Position numbers and translations under genes: made by a program. Under the pieces are notes generated by a model. The model was given only the letters and a program-made list of their open reading frames with translations. It made no database searches and was not told the origin of the DNA. A stretch of DNA of 64,000 bases from positions 543,792,207-543,856,206 of the forward strand of contig NC_135497.1 in the NCBI RefSeq assembly GCF_052857255.1, written 5' to 3'. Position 1 is the stretch's first letter. Each line of letters begins with the position of its first letter. This DNA is from Amblyomma americanum. Lineage: Eukaryota; Arthropoda; Arachnida; Ixodida; Ixodidae. Positions 1-10,826 of the stretch are shown piece by piece.

Positions 1-274
1 CGCGTGGTAATGACATTCTAGTAGAAATCAAGAAGAAATGGTCTTGGGAAGGGCATGTAATGCGAAGGCAAGATAACCACTGCTCTTTAATGGTGACGGA
101 GTAGATTCTAAGAGAAGGCAAGTGTAGTAGGGGGTGGCAGAATATTAGATGGGCGGATGAGATTAGAAGTTTGCAGGAATTGGGTGGGCGCAGCCCGCAA
201 AGGACAGGGTTAATTGCAGAGACATAGGAGAGGCCTTTGCCCTGCAGTGGGTGTAGTGAGGTTGATGATGATGT
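1..274 (+). mobile_element. RTE-type LINE, 3' terminal fragment
   Basis: The degraded translation resembles the C-terminal tail of RTE-clade polyproteins in ticks (W-x-GHVMRR near 45-65, then a W-x-DEI motif near 150-165). The fragment ends in a short GATGAT repeat at 263-272, the usual kind of 3' tail for these elements. Stops and frameshifts are present, so it is inactive. The same 3' end recurs at 46136-46520 on the + strand and at 23136-23275 on the - strand. Confidence 0.8.
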
Positions 275-400
275 TCCCGGATCTAACGTCGAAATTTCTG
301 AAATTTCTGCGTCCAAGTCTGCATTCACTATAACCTGCTGCTGTCAAACCCAAGAAACGCTTGACTTCATTTTACCTCTATTAAACTACAGTTTCACTTA

Positions 401-666
401 ATAATAATAATTGGTTTTTGGGGAAAGGAAATGGCGCGGTATCTGTCTCATATATCGTTGGTCGCCTGAACCGCGCCGTGAGGGAAGGGATAAAGGAGGG
501 AGTGAAAGAAGAAAGGAAGAAGAGGTGCCGTAGTGGAGGGCTCCGGAATAATTTCGACCATCTGGGGATCTTTTACGTGCACTGACATCGCACAGCACAC
601 GGGCGCCTTAGCGTTTTTCCTCCATAAAAACGCAGCCGCCGCGGTCGGGTTCGAACCCGGGAACTC
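401..666 (-). mobile_element. Ruka-like tRNA-derived SINE, 5'-truncated
   Basis: Read on the - strand, a Pol III B box (GGGTTCGAACCC, 647-658) is followed by the SINE body phrases GTGCACGTAAAAGATCCCCA and GGAGCCCTCCACTACGGCAC. It ends in an AATTATTATTAT tail (401-412). The A-box half of the tRNA head is missing, so the copy is 5'-truncated. Copy B has the uninterrupted sequence at about 46645, so this SINE inserted after the duplication or was lost from copy B. No clear target-site duplication is visible. Confidence 0.88.
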
Positions 667-1976
667 CTCCAAAATCTCTTCTTGGTTACCACAGGGGATC
701 GTTCTTGGCAAACTCCTCTTTTTTATGTATGTTAATAATTTACCTATGTGCCTTCTCGATTTAAGCTCTTTGCTCATGACTACATGATATACCATATCAT
801 GATATACCTATCATTGACCAACAATATTTGCAAACTGATCTTGATGGAGAAACCGCATGGTGCGCATCTTGGCTTATGCCACTTAATACTTCTGGAACTA
901 ATCTTATGTCTTTCGCATGCAGTTTTCGCGTTCCCACAACTTATTTCTTAAATAACGAGTCTGTCGAACTTGCAACTATTTACAAGTATACTTCGCAGTT
1001 CACCTGCATTTAGACTTAACGTGGCTTAACCACATTAATCTAACTTTACCTTCCGCCAACCTCTCACTCGGCCTGCAAAAGAAAAACCTCTGACTGGCTC
1101 CCCCGCAGCTGAAGAAACTTAAGTTCAAAACACTCATTTGTCCGAAGACAGAACATGCATCAGCCATTTGGGATCCTGAACAAACCTATCTCGTTGCTAA
1201 CATTGAGTCCTTGCAGAACCATGCTGCGCTTTTTGTTTTCAGACTACTCACATGATACCAGCGTCACTGTCTTAAAAAAAAATCGCGCCTAATTAGAAGG
1301 CTCATCTCACTGCCGTAAACTATCGCTGCTAGTACTTTTATATTAACTGCATCACCATCCATCGCCTCACCTCGATTTATTCCAATCACCATCAGCCGCC
1401 TTTCCGTGGCTCAACCAGCCCCAAAAAGTTAAACACATCGCGTGCCGTTCATCTGCATTTGCGAAGTCATTCATACAACGCACTATCATAGAGTGGAACA
1501 TTATACCAGCGCATGTGGCCATTGAATCTAACGCCTCCGCATTTCTTGATCTCATCTGCAGAGACGTTGGCATTGAAAGGGCTTCCAGTTTCCGTGTTTT
1601 TCATTTGATGTACTTTTTCGATTACTTCCGTTCTTTTCGTGCCTAATACGTACACTGTAGTATTTGTCATGTCCATTACGCCTTATCAGTTTCATTTAAA
1701 CCTATAATTTGTATTATATTTTTCCTATCGATTGTTTATTTACTCTCTTGTGCTAAAATATTTTTTCATGTAATACCTTACCTGTTTATTGTTCCTTTTC
1801 TTGTTAAAGATGTTCCTTATACATGTTTTTTACACTGGCCCTTCCCCCCTCTCTAATATCCTCCAAAAGAGCACCTTTATGTGTGCTCCTTCTAAATGAT
1901 CACGTTCGGCTTTACCCCTCATATAAGGTCCTCACCCAGGGGCCCTTGAGTCATCTGTATTAGATAAATAAATAAA
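667..1976 (+). mobile_element. Jockey-like LINE, 5'-truncated 3' end
   Basis: Broken reading frames show a reverse transcriptase tail: VNNLPMC near 730, a decayed F-A-D-D region near 765-780, WLMPLN near 870, then thumb and C-terminal text including ASAIWDPEQ near 1160 and NIESLQN near 1200. The 3' UTR ends in an AATAAATAAATAAA-like tail at 1962-1976, typical of this LINE type. Many stops make it non-functional. The related copy at 46640-47935 lacks the terminal tail. Confidence 0.78.
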
Positions 1977-2595
1977 CTGCAGCAGTGTCTTTTTTTCTTT
2001 TATGGTTAAATTGCTGATCCAGCCAATCTTTTTAGTAAACAGTTGTTCTTGACCTGTATACGCACACGTTGATGCTTTTTTAGTGTGATACCGTTTTTTG
2101 TGTTCGTGAAAGCTGCCGCTATGCTTTCTTTGTGCTTATCTCGTTTTTGTAATCTGTGCTATTTGCTGTTAATTCATTTTACTGTTTTGATGTAACCTTT
2201 CTTTGTGTTTTTTTTGTGAACCTTATTTATTTTGATTTATATGTGTACATACTGCTGTATTTCTGTTCCACTGTGTTTGAAACCCACTACTATCTGAAAT
2301 GCCCTCGGGTCCTAAGAGTAATCAAATAAATAAAAGTAAAAACTACACACGGTAAACACGCCTAGAGAGTGCAAAGCGGCAGTCTCCAAACTTGAAGACC
2401 TAGTTGGTAGTTTATCGCAAGCTTCATCGTAACAGACCGTAAAGTCATACCATGTGCTACAAGATGTACAGTAGCCCCAGATTAGTGCCTTCAAGTTTAA
2501 AAACAAAAATAGAAAGCAAACAAGAAAAAACTTTGTCACCCAACACGCGCATATTACAAAATCTTAAGATTATGGTCAGTCAGATAATTAAACTG
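1977..2595 (+). other. Copy-A-specific segment with a LINE 3' UTR-like end
   Basis: Copy B jumps directly from the homologue of about 1950 to the homologue of about 2595, so this stretch is specific to copy A. A T-rich part with no ORF ends in a run of CAAATAAATAAAAG at 2323-2336, which looks like the 3' end of a second 5'-truncated LINE. The remaining 2340-2595 has no recognisable feature. It may be an insertion in A or a deletion in B. Confidence 0.5.
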
Positions 2596-2599
2596 GGTT

Positions 2600-3290
2600 G
2601 TTTCTAAAAAGACAAAAGGCGCACGGACACATTGGTTATCTGGCACAATCTTCACGGTAGATGCTTCGATAATTTCTCCTTCTTTACTGCCCTGAGCTCT
2701 ACCAATAACCTTTGTCGTTTTTATTAATATATTAAATTTGCAATGTGCACAATGAGGTGACAGATTTCAGGATTTTGCAACTTGTTCACATGCCCTCTCG
2801 TGCTCACAAGTCTCTTACTTAGGCACCTCCCTGCCTGCCCAACGTATTCTAGTTTATATATAGATAAGTGGAATAATCTAAATGACGTTTTTGTCACACC
2901 AAACATAGGCTGTCTCGTGTCCGACGCCACACCTAGGATTCTTTTTCTGTTTTTCGTGTTCGTTCGCTTTTTTGCGCAATCGGATTGTTTATGAGGGGCA
3001 AAAAACACCTTTACACTGTACATGTCAGCTGCTTTCTTTATTCTGTGAGAAATGTTGTCAATATAAAGCATCATAACAGGATTCTATCATAGCTCGTTTT
3101 ATTGGTTTTTTTGGAGCGTGCTATATCTCTACACGAGGTTTCCGCAATGCTGCCAAAAACCGTCAAGGTGAGGCGCTTGTATTGACTTCCGATAACCTGC
3201 TGATCAAGGCTGTGCACTATTGAGCGCGGCCACAATTTTTTCACCGATTGCGTTAAAGGCCCCCATAAACAAAACTTCAGCACTTTCACT
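2600..3290 (-). mobile_element. Penelope-like element fragment, connector and GIY-YIG region
   Basis: The - strand frame at 3074-2724 encodes the PLE connector (YIDNISHRIKKAA) and then a decayed GIY-YIG endonuclease. EYVGQAGRCLSKRL stands where other PLEs in this window have YIGQTGR. It ends with a conserved H/C-rich tail (LQNPEICHLIVH). The reverse transcriptase is absent, and frameshifts are present between 3289 and 3071. The duplicate lies at 48540-47945. Confidence 0.8.
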
Positions 3291-4690
3291 TGCCTCTTGG
3301 TTGCATTGAGTGCTATGTGATGCTATTAGCATTGGTCGTATCACGTGAATTCTGGCCTTTATTGTTTTAGTTATCCCACAGAAACAAATTCATTGCGCTG
3401 ATAGGGTGTCACCACGCAATGGCGGTTTTTAGCAGTGGAAGGAATGTCATTGGGTGGGAACTTGATGATTGGACAAAAAGGAAATTTACTGCAAATTGTG
3501 TTAGTAAATGTTGACACGTTTTGTCACGTTTGCGTTTTTATTAGATTTATTAGACATGTTCGCCTTACTTAAAAGCACAGCAAAGCAAGTGAAACAAAAA
3601 AGAAAACAGAAGAGGTTCTGGCTATTGTTTTGTATCGAAGGGCTGCACCTCTCCATACAGTTTCTTACTGTACACTACAGCGAAACCTGGCGGCTTTTCA
3701 TTTAATCCACCATGGATGCCCGAGGAATACTGGAAATACAGCAAAGCGTATTGACATCTAGTGGCTTGTTGACTGTGGTACAGATTGGATTTTTTTGGTT
3801 GTCCAGTTTACTTTCCATCACTGTAGGTTTTACGGATGTTTGTGTGCCTTGCGGTCTGGTAATGCACCTATGCATGCAGTTCATTTGAGATCCGAAGCAT
3901 CCGAAGGCGCTTGACTCGAAGTGAGCTGAGCACAGTATCTGGTGCCTGCTATGGCTAAATTCTGTTTGCCCCCTCACTAGGAGCTATTTATTCAGCAAGA
4001 TGGGTTTAGCTCAGCGGGAATTTGTGCTACCTGTGCATTGAAATGCGAAAGAAGGGAACAAGTTTTTTTTGTGCGTAAACTGAGAACGCAACACTCCGCT
4101 GCTCTTTCCACTTAGCACATTTCTCGTACGTGTCTCGCAGACACTATAAAAGCGCAATGTTAAGTTCTTCAAGAAGCTCAACTAATATTACCCGTACTTG
4201 CCGATGATTGCGTTTGATTCATTTCAAAGACTGGCAGTGGGCGCGCATTGCATGCAGGATCGACTTTATTCACACAAATACCCGCTTGTGCACTTATAAG
4301 CATGACCACTGCTGTCAATTACTCAATTTTGGTGGGAGAGGTTTACGCTTCCCAATTTGTGTTTTTCTTGGAAAACCAGGATACGCCGAGAGCCGGTACT
4401 TAGTGCGCGCAAACTAGTTTCTCATAGAAAAGTAGGGCCTCGGGCAAGTTTCTCGCGGTATGAACATATCATATGGACGTACATATGGCTTGTCCCGCAA
4501 TAGGAGACTACACGTACCATTGAAACGGTTCTTTTTTCACAATGCGCAAAACGGAAGCTTCTAAAGTGTAGTATTTTAAGAACTAAAATCGTTTTTCAAG
4601 ATTATTTGTCCTTAGAAGTGTGTCTGTTAATTGCACAAAAATATTTCCCACGGTTAGCTATATATTGCGAATAAAGCCTCTCAGTGATCC
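3291..4690. other. Unassigned stretch
   Basis: No ORF of more than about 100 codons, RNA gene or recognisable transposon is visible. The segment is conserved with copy B (48541-49840), with many substitutions and small indels. Only short uninformative frames are present. Confidence 0.5.
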
Positions 4691-4699
4691 TCATGCCTT

Positions 4700-6340
4700 C
4701 CGACGACAAGTCTGGACTATTATTCACTATAATCTGGACAAAAGTGGGCTCCCTCCGTGAGCAGTAAGACAGGTTACAGGAAGCGGTCTCCTGTGGAGAG
4801 CAGCACCCCGTAGAAAGATGTCTCGTACGCTCGACCGAGAAATCAGTACTGCTGCGAGTCTGGAGAGGCAAGCAAACCCGGACCGTATAAACCAGTGAGG
4901 ACCTGAAACTCAAGGTCTACCTGGAAGGAACGCCAATACCAGGAATTCTACCAGGCAAGTTTTTGGGCGAGTTGGTTTCAATATTCCATGACTACAGCAG
5001 AACGAACGGCAAGTAGTAGGAGGAAACAGGCACAGGCAGCGCTGTGTTGTGCCCCGCCTGTGTCCTTCTACATCCAATTTGTTGCGCTGTAGTCATGGTC
5101 TACCAGGAAGGTCATCAATACGAATCTTGGGCGCGTGGTGTAAATCCAACCAACGCAGTACTCGCACTTTCACTATGCTTAAAACATCAATGCTACCAGT
5201 CGCACGCATTATCACCCGCATCAAGAAAAGGCCACAGATTGCATGTGCGAAGACCACACACTAAAGCTAGCCAGAAACCTGGCCGTTAGGCGAATCACAC
5301 CTCAACAAGAGCGAAATACAACAAGCAGATGTCCTGCCACGCAAAGCGAATAAGACAGCGATCCGGCTACAGCGAAAGACGTCTACAGAAAAACTCATGG
5401 CCCTGGGAATGCAAAGCTCCTTCGAGGAGCTACGGGAGGCACAGCTTGAGTAGCTCAGGTTGCTGCAGACAACGACAGGAATAGCACTTTTGCAGAGACT
5501 CGGATACCGCGAGCAGATGCGAGAAATGACGAGGGCGCGAACGATCCCCGACGAGATTCGAAAACCTCTCAAGGTGGCGCCATACCAAGTAACATGGAGT
5601 CCAACCTCCACTGAGAGAAAATAGAAACGAGGACCGGATTTGCCCCGAACATATGCGCTCCTCATGACACGACCACGTATGGAGACGCGTCCTCGAGAAG
5701 AGGAGGCACCAAAATTGCAGTGGCTGCGGTAGTAGATTCGTGTCAACGTGAACTGGCCAGCGCATCTATGCGAGACTGAACGGTAGCTGAGGCCGAGGAA
5801 GTAGCCGTTTTTCTAGCGGTGGAAGAGGGCTATAGAACTGGGCGGTCGCTAAAAATACTCCCGGACTCTCAAACAGCCTGCCGAAATTACATGAATGGCA
5901 GGATAGGTCATCACGCGCTCCATATACTCCTCGCAGCGAGCAACAGAATTAAAAACTGAAAGGGAAAACGACAAGACCCAACACGAAGTTGTGTGGGTAC
6001 CGGGACACATGGGGGTGGCAGGGAACCGAGGTGCATGCTGACAGTGTACCTCGAGGATACATATAATTTCAGAGCATCCGACGAGTCCCCGGAACTCGTG
6101 TCAGCACCCAAAGAATTCTTGGCCATACTACAGAACTATAGAGGCAAAATAATCCTATATCTTCCGCCACACAAATCTCTCGACAGAGAGGAAGCTGTCA
6201 CTTGGATCTAATTACAGACAGGTTCTTACCCAAACCTACACATACTAAACAAATTCGCCCTACGATATACCCGGACAAATGTCCCAGGTGCGATGAAAAA
6301 CCCACACTACATCACATTCCATGGGCCTGTGATCCCTCAC
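4700..6340 (+). mobile_element. I-clade LINE remnant (RT end, RNase H, zinc-knuckle tail)
   Basis: Three-frame reading gives, in order, the RT thumb region (LKVYLEGTPIPGIL, about 4910-4950) and a helical linker with LGYREQMREM (about 5503-5530). Next comes an RNase H domain with TVAEAEE (about 5782), PDSQTAC (about 5860) and VWVPGHMG (5990-6013). Last is a C-x2-C tail, CPRCDEKPTLHHI, at about 6280-6320. The order RT, RNase H, CCHC-like tail is that of I-clade LINEs. Frameshifts and stops are frequent. A foldback element splits it at 4956-5098. Copy B holds the same remnant. Confidence 0.85.
4956..5098. mobile_element. 143-bp foldback element with 9-bp target duplication
   Basis: The element lies between exact 9-bp direct repeats, TCTACCAGG (4947-4955 and 5099-5107). 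Its arms are inverted: CCATGACTACAGC (4986-4998) against GCTGTAGTCATGG (5086-5098), with further pairing of GGAAACAGGCACAGG and CGCCTGTGTCC-type sequence near the centre. Removing it with one repeat joins GTPIPGILPG to IRILG in frame, as in I-clade RTs. The terminal GGGCGAGTTGG is shared with the PLE end at 23397, so it may be a miniature inverted dimer of PLE termini. It is also present at 50123-50271, so it predates the duplication. Confidence 0.8.
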
Positions 6341-6907
6341 GCAGACAAAGGTCTCGCGCGACGTTCGGCCTAGCGCAGCAGGGCAACGCATCTGTGCCGT
6401 CGTGGAAAACATCGTGTGTGCCGCGACCGCCTGTTCTCCATCCTCTCCCCATCAAACATTTGCACGCCCCTGCAAAGATTACTCCAATCATACGCGGCGC
6501 AGCATCCCGCATTTATTTCCATGTTATTTATTTGTACACAGCTATATTACAGACCTACCCCTATCAGTTCTCACTATCGCTCCCTCCTTCTTTTCATCTC
6601 CCTGTCCTCTCCCTGTCCTTTTATTCTCGCCAGTCGCAGCTCAGGTACTTCAGGTTCCGATGGCAGATGCCCCGTCTAGCAACATCTTTTCCTTCCATTG
6701 TTATTTCAAAGCGAAAGCTTTACTACACCAGCCAGGTTAGCCATTTCGGCTCGTCGTGCACTTAAGCCGCATGCCGTGGCCGACGACCTTGAGCCGCCAT
6801 TGCCAAGCGACGCCGCAGCCGCGCTCCAACAGATGGCGCCGTCGCTGCTAGGTCCACCAGATGTGCACCGCCTGGGTAGACAGAGAGGAGGTGTCGTCTC
6901 TCGGTGC
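6341..6907. other. Unassigned repeat-like stretch
   Basis: Open frames of up to about 187 codons cross this interval, but their sequence is the low-complexity continuation of the LINE tail and a pyrimidine-rich run (6540-6640), without domain motifs. A block beginning AAAGCGAAAGCTTTACTACA at 6708 is conserved in copy B at 51871 and leads into the microsatellite. I see no gene here. Confidence 0.4.
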
Positions 6908-6908
6908 G

Positions 6909-6918
6909 TGTATATATA

Positions 6919-6999
<81 letters not shown>

Positions 7000-7034
7000 T
7001 TATCTTTGTCTGCAAATATATATATATATATATA
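6909..7034. repeat. (TA)n microsatellite
   Basis: Nearly pure TA dinucleotides run to 6998. An 18-bp unique interruption follows (TATCTTTGTCTGCAAA region), then a second TA run at 7016-7034. Long YIYIYI frames over it are artefacts. The same site in copy B received the PLE dimer. Confidence 0.97.
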
Positions 7035-7057
7035 CTCTTCGCCTCAGTGTATTTTAG

Positions 7058-7292
7058 TTATGGAGAGCGCCAAAGTGACAAAACGACAGAACGAAGCGAG
7101 GAAGAGACGCCAGAAGAACGCGCCGCACGACACGAGAAGGGCCGTAATGAAGATGCGGCTATTATAAGTCGTGCTACGTCCCGGAGTGATTCTTCCACTG
7201 TGGAAGAGACTGGTTTGAGTTCTCGAGAGCGTCGGAATGAGAGACTACGTAGACGACGTGCCGACGAAACGAAGCTTTCGCAATTCAACTAG
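7058..7292 (+). CDS. Arginine-rich ORF with STPR-like repeats (repeat-derived)
   Basis: The frame reads ERSEEETPEERAARHEKGRN at its start and RERRNERLRRRRADETKLS at its end. The pattern ETPEERAARxEKxR resembles the 23-residue STPR-type basic repeats found in some arthropod DNA-binding proteins and transposon ORFs. The frame opens inside the microsatellite, so its true start is unknown. Copy B at 56647-56900 keeps TPEERAARHEKRRYEDAAIR but then shifts frame. There is no adjoining promoter or splice evidence. It is probably a piece of an unclassified mobile element, not a host gene. The family assignment is inference. Confidence 0.4.
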
Positions 7293-8050
7293 GGTTAACC
7301 AGAGATAAACCACAGCAAAATTTATTATTAAATAGCCACTAACAACAACGACTTTGTTGACTTAAAGAGCGGCGAGGCCAAAGGCTTTAGCGTCGTTTTG
7401 CTGCTTGTATCACCGGTGTGTTGTAAAGATGTTATTTAACTACACAATTGTTTGTGAATCTTAAATGCTGGAGGCACTGGAGGTCGTCTGGGAGGCATCC
7501 CTCTGATTCGACGCCTTTCCGCAAACGCTCTCTAGTGTTCTAGGCAAGAAGACCTACATATACGTTGGCAGGACGGAGCGCAGTCGTTGGCACGCTCGGC
7601 TGCGGAACGGAAAGATGGTGGTTCGAATCCAATCGGGCACAAAATTTTGTTTTCTCATCAAGTTGAAGAGCGAAACGGACGGACGGTATGACTTCACTTC
7701 TGTTGTCGTGATTTCCGGTTGGCGATCTAACGGACAAACAGGTACTCGACCGGGAGTATGACCCATTAAAGGCTTTTGCCTTAAAATACAAAACCCGAGT
7801 GCGGAGCAATGGGAGAGACTTGTTCAGCGACCGCTGTGAAGGCCATCAAGTTCTGCTACAGCGATCTCAACGGGCGGCAGTGGTCAGCGGAGCCCTGGAC
7901 TGAGACCTCACCATCGGGAGAACAAACTCGGCAGAACTTCGCATGCACGCACAGAGTTGAGGTGGAAAGGAGGACACGGAGTTTGAGTGTTTTTGTTTGC
8001 CGGATGTGAGGCCACAGTTTTTCTTATTTTGAATTTTTTCCCCCGCTAAT
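7293..8050. other. Unassigned stretch with a tRNA-like B box
   Basis: This is continuous with the preceding element in both copies. At 7580-7640 there is a degenerate tRNA-like sequence ending in GTGGTTCGAATCCAATC (B box 7618-7629). The copy B counterpart (57180-57236) has lost the B-box consensus. A short frame (7809-8009, SATAVKAIKFCYSDLNGRQW) is kept in copy B, but I do not recognise it. Confidence 0.4.
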
Positions 8051-8302
8051 AACTCTCGCACCTCTCAAGCCCAGAGGAATAAAGATCACGCCGAGCCAGA
8101 GGAGGCTGGCGCGCTTTTCAGAGAAATTATCTATGCGCTATGTGCATTTTCGCTTCCCTCTCCTCTCCCGGTAAATGCGAGCTCGGAGAATTTTGATTGC
8201 TATTCATGGTTTAGGCAGTCTTACCTTCAGCCTTCTCCAGACGGAGGTGAGCGCTTTGAGAGTGCTTCGTTGTTTCGTACTTGCCCGCCAACAGTATACA
8301 GT
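8051..8302. repeat. Highly conserved 252-bp tract of the duplication
   Basis: Hand alignment with 57650-57901 finds a single mismatch in 252 positions (A/T at the GAGG-GGCTGG site), while sequence immediately to the right differs at many positions. The tract has short open frames, none recognised. It may reflect gene conversion or constraint. Confidence 0.7.
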
Positions 8303-10000
8303 TTCCTTCGTCACTCCCTCATCGCTCTGCAGCTTGTTGACAGAGCTGCACCACGGCATCGCAAGCGTGCGATGGTCTCGATTATTAATGCGGCTCCTTC
8401 GAATCTAAAAATTCCGCGACAGCCTCCAGGTGAAGGCGCGCGAAGAGACCGCGGAGTGGCGTCGATGAGGTCGTTTCTTTGCTACTTTTGATTGTTTGCT
8501 ACTGCGCACCGATCGATAGCCGGTGGTGTCTAACGAAAGTTTCGTCTTTTTCAAGATACATCTCTTTCGCGCAGGGCCTCTTTATGAATTTTGTGCGCAG
8601 CCGTTATTTTGTGTGTGCCAGCGTCAACGCGCTGACTGTGGCATTTTGCTGCCTTCCTCGCAGCTTCAGCAGACGGGGTACGCGACTTGCGCTATGAAAT
8701 CGTCGGGCTTCGCTACAGGTATTTGGCACTTATCTGTGCGGACCACTTATATCTTTCTTATTTTTCACGCAGTGGTGCAGTGCAGAACATCAGCTTCTTT
8801 GTGGCACTGCCGAAGAGAGAAAGAAGGGTTTGCTGGCGAGCGGGGAGCCAAAGTTTAAATACAAGTTGGGTCATTGTGAAATAAAACTGGTGCACGTCGT
8901 AGTGGCAGCAACCTTCCGTACAGCATGACAATGCAGTAAAGTTTGTGCACAGGACATGTGTTTAACGCATTCTTTGTGTTGTCTCGCTCAGGCCTGTCAC
9001 TGCCAAGTAAATCATTTGTAAGGTGATGGACGCCACAAGGAAGTCATCTTGCATACAGAGATATCTTCATTAGCCTTCATCTGGCATCAGATTTGAGGTC
9101 CATGGAAATATTTCTGATTTTACAACCGAAATAACTGCATTGCTATAATTAATTTAGCTTGCTTCAACACCTTCATTTAAAATTTCGGATGCCGGTTCCT
9201 ACCAAAATTTCTCAACATTTTGTTCTGCATGCTCCAATACATTCGAGGAAGCTATGGGAAAGATTTTCAGAAAAAAGAATGCATTCACTAATGACAGACA
9301 GTGCGAGGAAGCTAGCGGCCGCCGCATGGGCGTCACGTGGCCGTCAAGCAACAAGGCAGCTGTTACTATAACTACTTTCATGAGCAGCTCTATACAAGCA
9401 ACATATACAGCACTTAATGTATCGATGGATCCACTGCACTGTTTTTTTTGTTGCTGATTAATTGTCTTGTTAATGCGCTAGATGATCATGTGTGTGTTTA
9501 CCGGTAGCTGCCAATGTCGTTACTTTGTTTTTCGGCTGCTGCAGGAGCCCTCACTTGTTTTACTCATTCAGGGAGTGAGGTTGCTCAATTTATCTGTGTA
9601 AACTAGCTGCAGTTGTTGCATTACTCTGATCTGCAGTGTCCTTCTTTCTTACCTCATTTTTTTTGCCTGTGCAGAGGGATTCGGCTCTTGGGGTTGATAT
9701 GCGAGTTCCTAGCTCAATTTTCTTTGACCACAGTCATCTGGGATTGCTGTGATAATATGCGTACTCTCAATGTTTCCACGGGTTCAGAGTGTGGCCCTGG
9801 TAAAGTTTAAAAAGGTTGTATCTTGAAAAGCTTATGCGCATTTAATTTTATTGTGGAATGTGTATTTTGGCATCTCTGCATTTCCTGGTAGGCTGCTGTT
9901 TGAAAATTATGCTGAGCACCTTCAGCTACATGATTTGCAGAGAGAGATGTTGGGAAACACCTATGTACCTTTGTAATTTCTTGCCTTAAGAATGAAATTG
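8303..10000. other. Unassigned stretch
   Basis: No domain, RNA or transposon is recognisable. The frame at 9159-9371 is partly conserved in copy B (58783-58968), sharing LWERFSEK and SARKLAAAAWAS. It has no known motif, and its termini differ between copies. I treat it as repeat-derived or non-coding. Confidence 0.4.
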
Positions 10001-10826
10001 GCAGATGTGGACCTGCACAAATCTGCACTTAATTCATAACCATATAGTGTGCCACATAGAACAAGTTACACTCAGCCTCTTATGCAGATGTGACAGCTAC
10101 GGTTTTGTGAGAGCACCTTTATGTCTGGCAGTGTATAAAAGATGTCTTTGTCAAAGGTAACTTGGCATGGAATAGGCTGTATCTTCTTGCGGTCACTTGG
10201 AAGCGTCGTATTGTAACATGTATGAGACAACATGCCCTCAGATCTGATGACATTTATAGCAGTTGCTTATATATGCTAGAATTCAGGACAACCCCTCATC
10301 TGATTGCCTAGCCTGCCGCGGTGGCTCAGTGGTGATGGCGCTCGGCTGCTGAACCGAAAGACGCTGGTTCGATCCCGGCCATGGCGAATGAATTTTGATG
10401 GACGCGAAACTCTAGAGGCCTGTGTACTGTGCGATGTCAGTATATGTTAAAGACCCACAGATTGTCGAAATTTTCTGAGCCCTTCACTACGGCGTCGCTC
10501 ATAGCCTGAGTCGCTTTGGGACGTTAAACCCGAGAAACCAAACCAATTCATGTGATTGCCTTTGGACCAGATGTCCAAGGAAGACCTGAATACATATAAG
10601 AATCCAAGAACACATGGATCACCACGTGGTACTCGTTTGCGACTGCTAAGTAATTTATAATTGACTTTCTTCTGTCCTGCTGTTCCGGTTTCGATTTTAT
10701 GAACCGAACAATGCCTTTGATGTGTAGTTCGCCTTTAGGTGACGTGATGCATGAAAACACTTCAGTATAAATTTTGATAAGTAGGTTTAATTCACGGCAA
10801 GATTAAAACCAGCCTACCTGAAAAAA
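10001..10826. repeat. 826-bp near-identical tract between duplication copies
   Basis: It aligns without gaps to 59595-60420 with three mismatches by hand count (10179, 10296 and 10473 regions). About 225 bp immediately left of it differ at roughly 18-20 positions, and the right edge breaks abruptly after CCTGAAAAAA. The tract includes a whole SINE and an identical 70-codon - strand frame (10760-10548) that I do not recognise. Confidence 0.9.
10310..10547 (+). mobile_element. tRNA-derived SINE with 14-bp target duplication
   Basis: The head has an A box (GTGGCTCAGTGG) and a B box (GGTTCGATCCC). The body has the tick SINE phrases CTGTGCGATGTCAGT and CCCTTCACTACGGCG, and it ends GAGAAACCAAACCAA. 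Flanking repeats are TCATCTGATTGCCT (10296-10309) and TCATGTGATTGCCT (10548-10561), 13 of 14 identical. The element looks full-length. It is shared with copy B, so it inserted before the duplication or was carried in by conversion. Confidence 0.93.

Noticed and set aside
6861..7057. YIYIYI open frames over the TA repeat
   Set aside because: Artefact of a stop-free dinucleotide repeat. Only the downstream arginine-rich part is reported.
10548..10760. 70-codon - strand ORF identical in both duplication copies as a conserved protein
   Set aside because: Identity extends over the whole 826-bp tract, including a SINE, so it does not indicate coding constraint.
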